Source of the DNA: UBA8231 sp036011085
GTDB lineage: Bacteria > Latescibacterota > UBA2968 > UBA8231
NCBI GenBank assembly: GCA_036011085.1
Contig: DASCMS010000003.1
Span: 55,864 to 119,863, forward strand
Direction of reading: 5' to 3'
Length of the DNA: 64,000 nucleotides
Translations under genes and position numbers: made by a program
Notes under the pieces: model-generated
Database searches by the model: none
What the model was told of the DNA's origin: nothing
What the model saw: the letters and a program-made list of their open reading frames with translations, nothing else
Shown here: in pieces, positions 8,581 to 17,371 of the stretch
Layout of the letters: each line of letters opens with the position of its first letter
Numbering within the stretch: the stretch's first letter is position 1

Positions 8581-10590
8581 ATGACCACTGACGATACGGA
8601 CAGCACGGCAAACGCGCACGCCGCCCTGCCGGGGGCCGGGCCGATCGCCTGGACACCGGATCCCGAGCGCATGGCCGGGTCCAACCTGCAGGCCTTCCTC
8701 GATCGCTGGGACCTGTCCGGCTTCGACGAGCTCATGCAACGCTCGACGGCTGACGTCGAGTGGTTCACCAGCGCCGTGCTCGAGTTTCTGGGGATTCGTT
8801 TCGCCGTGCCCCCTGAGCAAGCCGTCGATCTGTCCCCGGGGATCCAGAGACCGGTCTGGTGTCCCGGCGGCCGGCTGAACATCACCACCAGCTGTCTGGA
8901 CCGCTGGCTGGAGTCGGAACGGACCGCGTCCCGTCCGGCACTGATCGCCGAGCTCGAGAACGGCTCGCACCGGAGCCTGACCTACGCCCAACTGGCAGAC
9001 GAGGTGGGGCGGTGCTCGAACGCCCTGCGCGGCCTCGGACTGGGACCGGGTGACCGCATCGGTCTCTTCATGCCCATGACGGTGGAGATCGTCGTCGCCC
9101 TGCTGGCCCTGGTCCGCATCGGCGCGGTGGTTCTGCCCCTTTTCTCCGGTTTCGGCGCCGGCGCCGTCGCCCAGCGCCTGGCGGACGCCGACGCCGTGGG
9201 CCTGATCACCGCCGATGGCTTCTCGCGAAAAGGGGCGACGGTGCCGCTGAAACCCGTGGCCGATGAGGCTCTGGCCAAGGTGGCGTCGGTGGACACGGTC
9301 CTGGTCCTGCGCCATGCGGGCATCGATGTCGACATGCGTTCCGGTCGCGACCACTGGTGGCACGAAGTGGTCGCCCAGGCCCTCTCGGATGCCCCGGCAG
9401 CCGACACCGCTGCAGAGGACCCATTGATGGTCATCTACACCTCCGGGACCACCGGCAAACCAAAAGGTGCCGTGCACACCCACTGTGGTTTTCCGGTGAA
9501 GGGCGCTCAGGACATGTGTTTCGGTACCGATGTGCATGCCGGGGACCGGGTGCACTGGGTCACCGACATGGGCTGGATGATGGGGCCCTGGCTCGTATTT
9601 GGCGCCACGCTGCTGGGCGCCACGGCCTTCGTCTTCGAGGGTGCGCCTGACTGGCCGGGGCCAGATCGGCTCTGGCAGATGGTTGAGCGACACCGCCTCA
9701 ACCAGGTCGGGCTCTCCCCGACGCTGGTTCGATCCCTTACATCATTCGGGGACAACCCATTAGCCGATACAGACCTGTCCAGTCTGCGCTGTTTTGCCTC
9801 TACGGGCGAGCCATGGAACCCCGAGCCCTGGCATTGGCTGTTTGACCGGGTAGGAAGCGGAAGGATCCCTATCGTCAACTACTCGGGAGGCACCGAGATC
9901 AGCGGTGGTATCCTCATGGACAATCCCCTCCGACCGGCCAAGCCGGCAGCCTTTGCCGCTCCCTGCCCCGGTCTGGCCGTCGACGTCGTCGACGCGGACG
10001 GCAATCCGGTGCGTAACGGTGTGGGCGAGTTGGTGATACGGACACCCTGGATCGGCATGACGAGAGGCTTCTGGAACGATCCTGAGGGGGTGAGGTACAC
10101 AGAGACCTACTGGTCACGCTGGCCGGCGATGTGGGTACACGGTGATCTGGCCATGGTGGATGACGAGGGCTACTGGTGGATTCTGGGGCGATCCGACGAC
10201 ACCATCAATGTGGCCGGCAAACGGGTGGGACCGGCAGAATTCGAGTCCATCCTCGTCTGCCACCCGGACGTCGTGGAGGCCGGGGCCGTGGGAGTACCCC
10301 ATGCGGTCAAGGGGTCGGAGGTGGTTTGCTTCTGCGTCCTCACCCACACAACCCCACGCTCGGAACGAACTGCCCAGCTCGCCACCGCCCTGAGTGACTC
10401 CGTGGCCGGCGAACTCGGCCGCCCCCTGCGGCCGGGCAGGATCCTGTTCGTCGACGACCTGCCGCGAACCCGAAGTGCCAAGGTCATGCGACGGATCCTG
10501 CGGGCAGCCTATCTCGGAGAAGATCCCGGTGACACCACGAGCCTGGTGAATCCGGAGGCCATCGACGCCGTACGACGGGTCGCCGGGTGA
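8581..10590 (+). CDS. AMP-dependent acyl-CoA synthetase (acetyl/acetoacetyl-CoA synthetase-like)
   Basis: 669 residues with an acetyl-CoA-synthetase-type N-terminal region (WTPDPERMAGSN), the AMP-binding P-loop YTSGTTGKPKG, the STGEPWNPEPW motif, the hinge region GRSDDTINVAGKR and the C-terminal lysine motif RTRSAKVMRR. It would activate a short acyl or keto acid with ATP and load it on CoA. The start codon lies only 37 bases from the divergent lyase-like gene, so the promoters must overlap. The N-terminal ~20 residues are low complexity and the true start could be slightly later. The acyl substrate is unknown. Confidence 0.87.
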   Translation: MTTDDTDSTANAHAALPGAGPIAWTPDPERMAGSNLQAFLDRWDLSGFDELMQRSTADVEWFTSAVLEFLGIRFAVPPEQAVDLSPGIQRPVWCPGGRLNITTSCLDRWLESERTASRPALIAELENGSHRSLTYAQLADEVGRCSNALRGLGLGPGDRIGLFMPMTVEIVVALLALVRIGAVVLPLFSGFGAGAVAQRLADADAVGLITADGFSRKGATVPLKPVADEALAKVASVDTVLVLRHAGIDVDMRSGRDHWWHEVVAQALSDAPAADTAAEDPLMVIYTSGTTGKPKGAVHTHCGFPVKGAQDMCFGTDVHAGDRVHWVTDMGWMMGPWLVFGATLLGATAFVFEGAPDWPGPDRLWQMVERHRLNQVGLSPTLVRSLTSFGDNPLADTDLSSLRCFASTGEPWNPEPWHWLFDRVGSGRIPIVNYSGGTEISGGILMDNPLRPAKPAAFAAPCPGLAVDVVDADGNPVRNGVGELVIRTPWIGMTRGFWNDPEGVRYTETYWSRWPAMWVHGDLAMVDDEGYWWILGRSDDTINVAGKRVGPAEFESILVCHPDVVEAGAVGVPHAVKGSEVVCFCVLTHTTPRSERTAQLATALSDSVAGELGRPLRPGRILFVDDLPRTRSAKVMRRILRAAYLGEDPGDTTSLVNPEAIDAVRRVAG

Positions 10591-10645
10591 GTCTATTTTC
10601 AAGTCTGTAAGCGGGCGATCTGCGGACGATCAGCGCTGACTGGGA

Positions 10646-11467
10646 TCAGGGGTCCAGAAGCGGAAAGAGTGGAGCCACTGCGCCGAACATCCCCGGGAAT
10701 CTGAAAAGCGGGTCATCAGCCCCACGGATGCGGCTGATGACAGCGGGAGTCAACATGGCCCTGGCGTCATCGAACAGGGCCGGCAGCCCCCCGGCTTCGT
10801 AGCTTCCGGCGGTCGCCGCAAGGTCCTGAGCTCTGGCGACCTCCGGACTGTCACCGACAACGCTGGCCATCTCGCTGAAGAGCCCGTCGAGCCGCGACCG
10901 GGCACCGGTCAGATCCCGGCACAGCGACTCAAAAGCTGCCGTCGTGCACGCCAGACGGGGTCCAGGATCTGCCGGCACGTCCTGACCGGCCAACGTCAGC
11001 GGCGCCGCGTGGCCTGCCAGGGGTGATCGATCCTCCGTCTGGAAGGAGACGAGCACCCGGCCACCGGGTCTGGGCCGTCCGCGGAACCGGACGATGCTCC
11101 CCGGCTCGACGAGAATCGTCTCCCCTTCAGCCACCTCTCTGGTACTGGGACCGTCAAGGCTCAGTGTATCGACCCAGGCCTGCTCAGCATGATGAACCCG
11201 CACATGCTCCAGAGGACGGCCGGATAGTCCACAACGGCCAAACGGCACTGAGATGCCGACCTCTCCCGACACCGAGATTCCTGGCTCAACAGATTGTCCC
11301 ACATGCAGTTCCAGCTCCCTGGCCAGAGCCTCTGCTGCCGCGGTCTCGGTCACATGCACCGGCTCATACGCGGCCGATGATACCTCGCGGGCGCGAAATA
11401 GTACCGCGTAACCGAACAGGCGCGTTCGCAGGATGGCGCGTCGCCCGTCGGCATCGAGGCTGGCCAT
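10646..11467 (-). CDS. Hypothetical protein, translationally coupled to a DegT aminotransferase
   Basis: 273 residues from the ATG at 11465-11467, which shares a base with the stop of the aminotransferase upstream (TGATG), so it is almost surely co-translated with it. I do not recognise the family. The middle is beta-rich and Gly/Pro-rich (VRFRGRPRPGGRVLVSFQTED), and the C-terminal 90 residues look helical (FESLCRDLTGARSRLDGLF). No signal peptide, membrane helix or metal motif is visible. Being coupled to an aminotransferase suggests a role in the same small-molecule or sugar pathway, but no function is proposed. Confidence 0.65.
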   Translation of the reverse strand: MASLDADGRRAILRTRLFGYAVLFRAREVSSAAYEPVHVTETAAAEALARELELHVGQSVEPGISVSGEVGISVPFGRCGLSGRPLEHVRVHHAEQAWVDTLSLDGPSTREVAEGETILVEPGSIVRFRGRPRPGGRVLVSFQTEDRSPLAGHAAPLTLAGQDVPADPGPRLACTTAAFESLCRDLTGARSRLDGLFSEMASVVGDSPEVARAQDLAATAGSYEAGGLPALFDDARAMLTPAVISRIRGADDPLFRFPGMFGAVAPLFPLLDP

Positions 11468-12756
11468 CAGCGCAACTGGTCGGCGTTCTCCGACACCTTG
11501 CGGAAGGCGGCGACGAACTGGTCGATGACGGCTGGCCGGTGATGCTTGAACCACGGGATCGAGTAACACCGTCCCGGCAGCGTCTCGGTCACGGGCAGGC
11601 TCCCGGCGGGCTGCCGTAAATCCCTGTCGGAGAATGCAATACGGGTTGGCTTTCCATCGCCGAAGACATCGAACTCGTTCAGCATGGGGTGTTCATGCAT
11701 CAATATATTCGCCCCGGGGGTGATCCTGCACCCCGAACCTTCGATCTCGGCGTTGACGCCCTCGCAGAATCTGGCCACGGGGAGGCCATCGAGCTCCTCG
11801 GCGACGTACAGCCCTTTGGCGGCATACCAGCCCCCCATGGTGCTGCCGGATTCCTGCGGCGGTCGGTGCGGCCTGATCCCCTGCACCCCTTCGAGCTGAT
11901 CCCAGAAGTAGTTCATCGCCTGCTGAATTTCGGCCACACGCTCGTCGTAGTAACGGAGCTGGACCCTGCCCACAGCAGAGGACAGCTGGTGCATGCGGTG
12001 TTTGTAGCCGCCGATCGGCATACCTTTCAACCGGCTCAGATCGGGATTCTCCAGGCCGGGGATCCGTTCGTAATGACCGAAGGCGGCGGCACGCTCATAG
12101 ATGCCGTCGTCATCGGTGACGAGGAAGCCCCCTTCGCCGCAGGCCAGAGACTTTCCGGACATGATCGACATGGCCCCCACATCCCCGATCGTCCCAAGAA
12201 GCCGCCCCTTGTAGAGACCGCCCTGGGCGTGGGATACATCTTCCACGACCTTGAGGTCGTGCCTGCGGGCGATTTCCATCACGGGGTCCATGTCCGTAGG
12301 ATATCCCGAGTAGTGCACAGGCACGATCGCCTTCGTCCGGTCCGTGATATGGCGTTCGATGTCGGCGGGGTCCAGGCAGAGGCTCTGGGGTTCCATCTCG
12401 GCAAAGACGACCGTTGCCCCCAGAGAGAAGACCTGCAGCGAGGTCCCCCAGTAGGTCATGCTCTGGGCGATGACCTCGTCTCCCCGGCGCACGCCGCAGG
12501 CCCAGAGGGCCGCCTGAATGGCCGCTGTGCCAGTATTGTGACACAGAGCGTGCTTCTTGTCGAAGTATACGGCCAGATCTGCCTCGAACTTCTGCGTTAC
12601 ATCGGTGGCCGACATGGCGCCTCGCCGCAGCACTTCCAGCACCGCCTGTTCGTCCTCGCTGGTAACGATGGGCCAGGTGAACAGGTCGCCCATATCCGTC
12701 GTCACCGCCTTCCTCCCGCCTTGAGCCGCCAGCTTCACGTCGCCTGCAACCGTCAT
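11467..12756 (-). CDS. DegT/DnrJ/EryC1/StrS-family PLP aminotransferase
   Basis: 429 residues with the full fold-type I aminotransferase pattern: NTGTAAIQ near residue 74, the PLP-binding aspartate D173 (VVEDVSHAQGG) and the lysine K202 (MSGKSLACGEGG). The family makes amino sugars or related amino compounds, usually from glutamate. The C-terminal region (LMHEHPMLNEFD onward) is longer than in the two DegT proteins at 18.6-20.8 kb, suggesting a different substrate. An AGAGGA-like site precedes the ATG. It lies 14 bases downstream of the MauE-thioredoxin gene and overlaps the hypothetical gene after it. Confidence 0.9.
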   Translation of the reverse strand: MTVAGDVKLAAQGGRKAVTTDMGDLFTWPIVTSEDEQAVLEVLRRGAMSATDVTQKFEADLAVYFDKKHALCHNTGTAAIQAALWACGVRRGDEVIAQSMTYWGTSLQVFSLGATVVFAEMEPQSLCLDPADIERHITDRTKAIVPVHYSGYPTDMDPVMEIARRHDLKVVEDVSHAQGGLYKGRLLGTIGDVGAMSIMSGKSLACGEGGFLVTDDDGIYERAAAFGHYERIPGLENPDLSRLKGMPIGGYKHRMHQLSSAVGRVQLRYYDERVAEIQQAMNYFWDQLEGVQGIRPHRPPQESGSTMGGWYAAKGLYVAEELDGLPVARFCEGVNAEIEGSGCRITPGANILMHEHPMLNEFDVFGDGKPTRIAFSDRDLRQPAGSLPVTETLPGRCYSIPWFKHHRPAVIDQFVAAFRKVSENADQLR

Positions 12757-12770
12757 TTCCTCTACCTCCT

Positions 12771-13751
12771 CTACATCGTGGTCGCCGAGCCACCACCCAG
12801 CTTCTTGAGCTGGAGGGTGGACGGCATCTGATCATGCTCCCAGACCCGTTCGATCACACCATCCTTGATATACGCCAGGCGGGGATACCCATGCCGCCAG
12901 GTGAGTCTCATGAAATCGGAGCTGGAAACCGAAGCAATCGTATAGCGGGGGCGCATCTGCTGCACGAAGCCGGCCAGATAGGGTGAATCGGGGGGAAATT
13001 CATTCAGGGCAACGATCCGAGGGACACCGGGGGTATCGGCCCAGTCGTTCAGCTTGGGCACGGTGCTCTTGCATCGGCCACAGCGAGGACTGAACAGCTC
13101 CAGCAGGTAGGCTCCCTGACTCAGATCGACCCCCTCCACGCCCTTGAGCTCAAGACCCGTCAGCCGCACGCCGGCCGTCAGGTCTGAGTTGGCCACGCGG
13201 TCGGATTCGGGTGCGAACCGCAGAACGAGCAGTCCGAGAGCGAGTACGCCGGCGCCGATCACGAGGCGCGACGCCTGCGGCCAGGAGGCCGCCGTCCAGC
13301 GATCCCTGCCCCAGCGCCAGGCCACCAGCAGCAGCGCCAGCATGACCACGTCCTCCACCAAGGCCTCACCCGGCGTTCTCTCGGTCAGAGCCCCGAAGCA
13401 ACCACAGTCGATGTGGGCCTCTTTCTGCCAGGCCATGGCGGTGATGCCGATGAAGAGCACCATCATTCCCGTAGCGGCGGGCAAGGTGATCTTCGGACGC
13501 CAGCAGGTGATGAGGGCGGCACCGACGAAGACTTCAAGAGGCGCCAGCACCAGCGCGAGCCGTCCCAACTGCGGCCAGGCCTCGCGACCGGCTTCGAGCA
13601 GTTCGACGTAAGAGATCGCCTCCCAGTAGAACACGACGGGATCGAAGGACTTGGCCACGCCGGCCACGACGAAGACGAACCCCATCAGGATGCGCGCTAC
13701 AGCGCCCGCCGTTGCCAGCCCCGTGGATCGTGCCGCGGGTGTTTCAGTCAT
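12771..13751 (-). CDS. MauE/DoxX-type membrane protein fused to a thioredoxin-like domain
   Basis: 326 residues. The first ~180 hold about five hydrophobic helices of the MauE/DoxX type, with a cysteine pair C116-G-C118 (HIDCGCFG) at a membrane edge. The last ~130 form a thioredoxin-like domain with the redox motif C224-G-R-C227 (SPRCGRCKS). The likely job is passing electrons or disulfides across the membrane between the two Cys pairs, as known for DoxX/MauE-redoxin proteins. The partner is not evident. It heads the short minus-strand unit with the DegT aminotransferase and is divergent from the GT4 gene. Confidence 0.75.
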   Translation of the reverse strand: MTETPAARSTGLATAGAVARILMGFVFVVAGVAKSFDPVVFYWEAISYVELLEAGREAWPQLGRLALVLAPLEVFVGAALITCWRPKITLPAATGMMVLFIGITAMAWQKEAHIDCGCFGALTERTPGEALVEDVVMLALLLVAWRWGRDRWTAASWPQASRLVIGAGVLALGLLVLRFAPESDRVANSDLTAGVRLTGLELKGVEGVDLSQGAYLLELFSPRCGRCKSTVPKLNDWADTPGVPRIVALNEFPPDSPYLAGFVQQMRPRYTIASVSSSDFMRLTWRHGYPRLAYIKDGVIERVWEHDQMPSTLQLKKLGGGSATTM

Positions 13752-13852
13752 GGGTACTTCTCCCTTCAGCTGCGGTGAATCTGCTCATTGTCGCCCCCCG
13801 CCACAATGGCATCGTCATGGCGCCATACCGCAATGGTAGCCATCTTTGAGCC

Positions 13853-15046
13853 ATGCGCATCCACATGGTCACCGGTGATGACCTGACTCAGTTCCGCGGT
13901 GGCACCATTCACCTGATGGAACAGGCTGAACACCTGCTGGCCCTGGGCCACGATGTCACGCTCTTCGCCCAGGATCGCGGCCCGTTGCCCCAGCCGACGC
14001 CGGTGCCCATCCGCTACCTGCCGGCCGTCGGTGGCGGCATGGTACGCCTTCTCAGTTACAATCTGTGTCTCTTCGTCGTCCTGATCTGGTCCGGGCTCCG
14101 GTGGCGACCGGACATCATGCATACGCGGCAGATGGGGTACTCGGCGACCCCGTTGGTTGCCGCATGGTTATTGCGGGTCCCCCACGTGCTCGAAGTCAAC
14201 GGTGTCCTGCGTGACGAACTGGCCGGGCAGGCACCGCCCGGATGGCGGTTGAGGCTGATCGATCTTTTCGCCCGGCTCAACCTGCACCGCTCGGCGGCCT
14301 TTACCACCACAACAACCGAGTACCGCGATCGCTTGCGGACGCTTTACGATATCGATCCCCGTCGCTGGACGCAGATGCCCTGTGGCGTCAACGAGGAGCG
14401 TTTTCGCCCTGGAAATCGGGACGCCGCCCGCGAGCGTCTCGAGTTGCCGACGGCGAGTTTCGCCCTGCTTCACGTGGGCTCGCTCTACGACTGGCGCGCC
14501 CTCGACACACTCATCGAGGCACTTGCCAGGCTCGACACCGCACGTGTACCCGACTGCCAGCTCTGGCTCGTCGGCGATGGCGTCGAACGCCCTCGCCTGC
14601 AGGCTCTGAGCCGTGAACTGGGAATCGCGGAACGGGTGCGTTTCGTCGGCCAGGTCCCCTATGCACAGGTTCCGGAATGGCTCGTCGCCGCCGACGTCGG
14701 TGTCGTGCTCTACAAACCGACGCGCCCCGTACCCGGCGATCCGATGAAGATCTACGAGTACATGGCGTGCGGCCTGCCGGTGCTGGCGGGTGACTACCCT
14801 CACTATGGCGGCATCGTCGACGAGGCAGAGGCCGGTATCGTCGCCGATGACAGCGATCCTGGCGCCCTCGAGGACGCGATCTACCGGCTCTACGAAGATC
14901 CTGAGGCTCGCGGCGGCTTCGGTGAGCGCGGCGCCCGGGTCTCGGCGCGCGACCACACGTGGCGACGCCGGGCCGAACAGTTGGCGGCGTTGCTGGAGAA
15001 GGTGAGAACGGTCGAAGCGAAACCACGGTCTGAGGCCAGCGCATGA
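13853..15046 (+). CDS. Glycosyltransferase family 4 (GT-B)
   Basis: 397 residues with a GT-B fold: an N-terminal acceptor half (MRIHMVTGDD, FRGGTIHLMEQA) and a C-terminal nucleotide-sugar half with LHVGSLYDWRALDTL, the EX7E-like region around KIYEYMACGLPVL and a typical GT4 tail. It moves a sugar from a nucleotide donor to a growing lipid-linked glycan on the cytoplasmic face. The start ATG at 13853 gives the usual beta-strand N-terminus. It overlaps the GT2 gene by four bases, so the two enzymes are made together and probably add successive sugars. Confidence 0.9.
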   Translation: MRIHMVTGDDLTQFRGGTIHLMEQAEHLLALGHDVTLFAQDRGPLPQPTPVPIRYLPAVGGGMVRLLSYNLCLFVVLIWSGLRWRPDIMHTRQMGYSATPLVAAWLLRVPHVLEVNGVLRDELAGQAPPGWRLRLIDLFARLNLHRSAAFTTTTTEYRDRLRTLYDIDPRRWTQMPCGVNEERFRPGNRDAARERLELPTASFALLHVGSLYDWRALDTLIEALARLDTARVPDCQLWLVGDGVERPRLQALSRELGIAERVRFVGQVPYAQVPEWLVAADVGVVLYKPTRPVPGDPMKIYEYMACGLPVLAGDYPHYGGIVDEAEAGIVADDSDPGALEDAIYRLYEDPEARGGFGERGARVSARDHTWRRRAEQLAALLEKVRTVEAKPRSEASA

Positions 15047-15933
15047 GTGAAGTACGTGCCAGCCTCATCATTCCATCCTTTGGCCGTCAGGAGTTTCTGC
15101 GCCAGACCGTGGACCGCTTTCTCGCATTTCCCTTTGCAGGCTGGGAACTCATCGTCGTCGACCAGACCCCCGCCGCATCCGCCGGCCTGCGCCAGCTGCA
15201 AGCGGAGCGACCGGATCAGGTGCGCTATATCCACATCCCCATGCCGGGCCTGCCAAACGCGCGCAACGTCGGCATCCGCGAGGCCCGTGGCGACATTGTC
15301 GTCTTCGTCGATGACGACATCGTGCCGGAAGAGGGATTCCTCGATGGGCACCTGGCTCCGTACGATGACCCGGACGTCGGCGGTGTGGCGGGGCGCATCG
15401 TCGAGGCGGTGACGCGACCGCGCACGATGGTGATCAGCGGTCGCGTCGGTCGGGTCCGTCGTCTCGATGGCCGCAGCACGCGAAACTTCGATTCGGAACA
15501 CCCCTGCGACGTCGACTTCGCACCCGGGGGCAACATGTCCTTCCGCCGGCAGATCCTGCTCGACATCGAAGGCTTCGACCGTCGCTTCGGCGGCACCGCC
15601 CACCTCGAAGAGAGTGACGTGAGTCTGCGGGTCACAGCCCGCGGCTGGCGGCTGCGCTTCTCCCCCGCGGCCTCGCTCACCCACCTGAGCCTGCAGGTTG
15701 GCGGCTGCCGCGAACTCGATATGACGACGTGGTTTTATTGGTACGGGCACAACTATCTGCTCTTCGCCCGCAAGAATCTGCCGCACTGGGCTTTTCCCGT
15801 GTTCCTTGCGGCGCGTGTCTGCAAGCTGATCTTCACCGCCGTGCGACACGCTCGTCTCTCCTACTTCACGCGAGGCATGGCGGGCCTGCGGGACGGTGAC
15901 GAGTCCTGGCGACAGGGAGCCGCACCGCTATAG
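15043..15933 (+). CDS. Glycosyltransferase family 2 (GT-A)
   Basis: 296 residues with a GT-A fold: LIIPSFGRQEFL at the N-terminus, the aspartates D90-D92 (FVDDDIVPEEGF) that bind the nucleotide-sugar metal, and a later HLEESDVSLR acceptor-site region. No multi-helix membrane domain, but a hydrophobic stretch (FPVFLAARVCKLIF) near residue 255 could sit on the membrane. It starts in an ATGA overlap with the GT4 gene. It is convergent with the frameshifted flippase. Likely a sugar-adding enzyme of the surface-glycan pathway; the sugar is unknown. Confidence 0.9.
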   Translation: MSEVRASLIIPSFGRQEFLRQTVDRFLAFPFAGWELIVVDQTPAASAGLRQLQAERPDQVRYIHIPMPGLPNARNVGIREARGDIVVFVDDDIVPEEGFLDGHLAPYDDPDVGGVAGRIVEAVTRPRTMVISGRVGRVRRLDGRSTRNFDSEHPCDVDFAPGGNMSFRRQILLDIEGFDRRFGGTAHLEESDVSLRVTARGWRLRFSPAASLTHLSLQVGGCRELDMTTWFYWYGHNYLLFARKNLPHWAFPVFLAARVCKLIFTAVRHARLSYFTRGMAGLRDGDESWRQGAAPL

Positions 15934-15983
15934 GTCTGGCCGTCAAGCGCCACGCTGTCAGACGGTACCCGAAACGCCAACCG

Positions 15984-17298
15984 TCACGCTCCTGCTGCCG
16001 CTTCTTTGAGATGTGTTGACAGCCGCCAACGGAGTGCGCCCACCCAACTGAGATAGAACACGACGTACGCCGCCGACGCTCCTTCCAGTCCCCAGCGGGA
16101 GATCATGGGCGCGAGCACGAAGAAATAGAGAATCGTGCAGGCCAGCAGAACACCGAACGACTCGGCAGGTCGATCCATGGCCAGCGCTGCGGGATGGAAG
16201 GCGAAGCTGGCCATGGCCAGTCCGGTGGCGACGAGGTAGATGAGGGCGGCACCATGGGCCTCGGCGTAGTCGGGCTGCAACAGCAGAGCCATCACAGCCT
16301 TTCCCCAGACAGCAAACAGGACGCAGGCGACGAATGCCGCCAGTGCCGCCCACGCCGTGGAACGATTCAGCATCTGACGAAAGCGTGCGTGCTCCCCCGC
16401 CGACCACAGCCGTGCCAGCTCCGGATAGACAGCCTGATACAGTGGCTCCGAGGCCCGAGGCAGCAAGCTGGCGACTTGCTTGACGATCCGATAGAGACCT
16501 GCTCCAGCAGGTCCGAGCAGACCACCCACCACGAGCACGTCCGCCTCCTTCGACACCATGCGCACCGTACCATGCCAGTTCGTCGTCAGGAGGAATGGGA
16601 CGATCCCTCGATGTTGTGCGGCTACCTGTCTGAGGGGCGCCATCGGCGCGCCGAGAACACCGATGCGGGCCGCTGCCGTCAGCGCCAGCAGTCCGCTCGT
16701 GATCAGACCCGCAAGGTCGGCGGCAATCCATATGGTGATGAAACCCTCGAGCCCCCATCCTTGCACGACGGCCCAGAGAACCCCAGTCAGTTTCACCGCA
16801 GCGGCCACCAACCCCTGGACGGCGAGCAGGTCAAACCGATCGAAGAGACGCAGGGCCGCCGTCCACGTGCCAGTGAAGTCGAGCAGCACGACGATACAGT
16901 AGAGCCGCGCCCACATCACGGTCTCCGCTTCCCACCCCCACAGGACCGTCCCCACGGGCCCGGCCGCGATCAGACCGACGATGGCACCGATACATGCCGT
17001 CGAAGCGTCGAAAGTGAAGCCGAAGCGCAACAGGCCGACCGTCGCCACCCGTCCCTGCTCGGTGGCCAGGTCGTACGCGGCCCCGGTGACGGACGACGGC
17101 CTGCCACGACTGGAAGTTGAACAACCCGTTTACGGTGAGGGAATAGGACTGCAGCAGCGCCAGGACGCCGAAAGATGCGGGATCGAGTTGACGTGCCACC
17201 AGCGCCAGGGCGAGCAGGCCCATGCCATCGCGAGCCACCCGCCCGCCGAGCAGGTAACCGGCGTTGCGCAGCAGACGCCTCCAGGCTGCGTCCGCCAT
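15984..17298 (-). pseudogene. Wzx-type polysaccharide flippase, interrupted by a one-base frameshift
   Basis: The N-terminus is read from the ATG at 17296-17298 (MADAAWRRLLRNAGYLL, ending in FNFQSWQAVVRH). The remaining ~365 residues lie in another frame and end at 15984. Removing one base in the CCCCGG run near 17081-17086 joins them smoothly as SWQAVVRH-GAAYDLATEQGR, giving one ~438-residue protein with about 12-14 hydrophobic helices, the normal size of an oligosaccharide flippase (MATE-like). Such proteins move lipid-linked repeat units across the inner membrane. Either a recent mutation or a sequence error is possible. If the gene is really broken, export would need another flippase. Confidence 0.82.
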
Positions 17299-17371
17299 CT
17301 ACCGATCTGCCTCGTGGCGATTCCAGGTCGTCAGGCTGACGGCAAGGCCGGACCGCCCACCAGCGCCCATC

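Noticed and set aside
8503..9693. 396-codon open frame on the minus strand
   Set aside because: Antisense to the acyl-CoA synthetase, which has all its motifs.
10591..10645. Terminator between the acyl-CoA synthetase and the hypothetical gene
   Set aside because: Contains the short palindrome TCAGCGCTGA but no longer stem or T-tract.
11689..12831. 380-codon open frame on the plus strand
   Set aside because: Lies fully antisense to the DegT aminotransferase and has low-complexity His/Arg/Pro-rich protein; a high-GC shadow frame.
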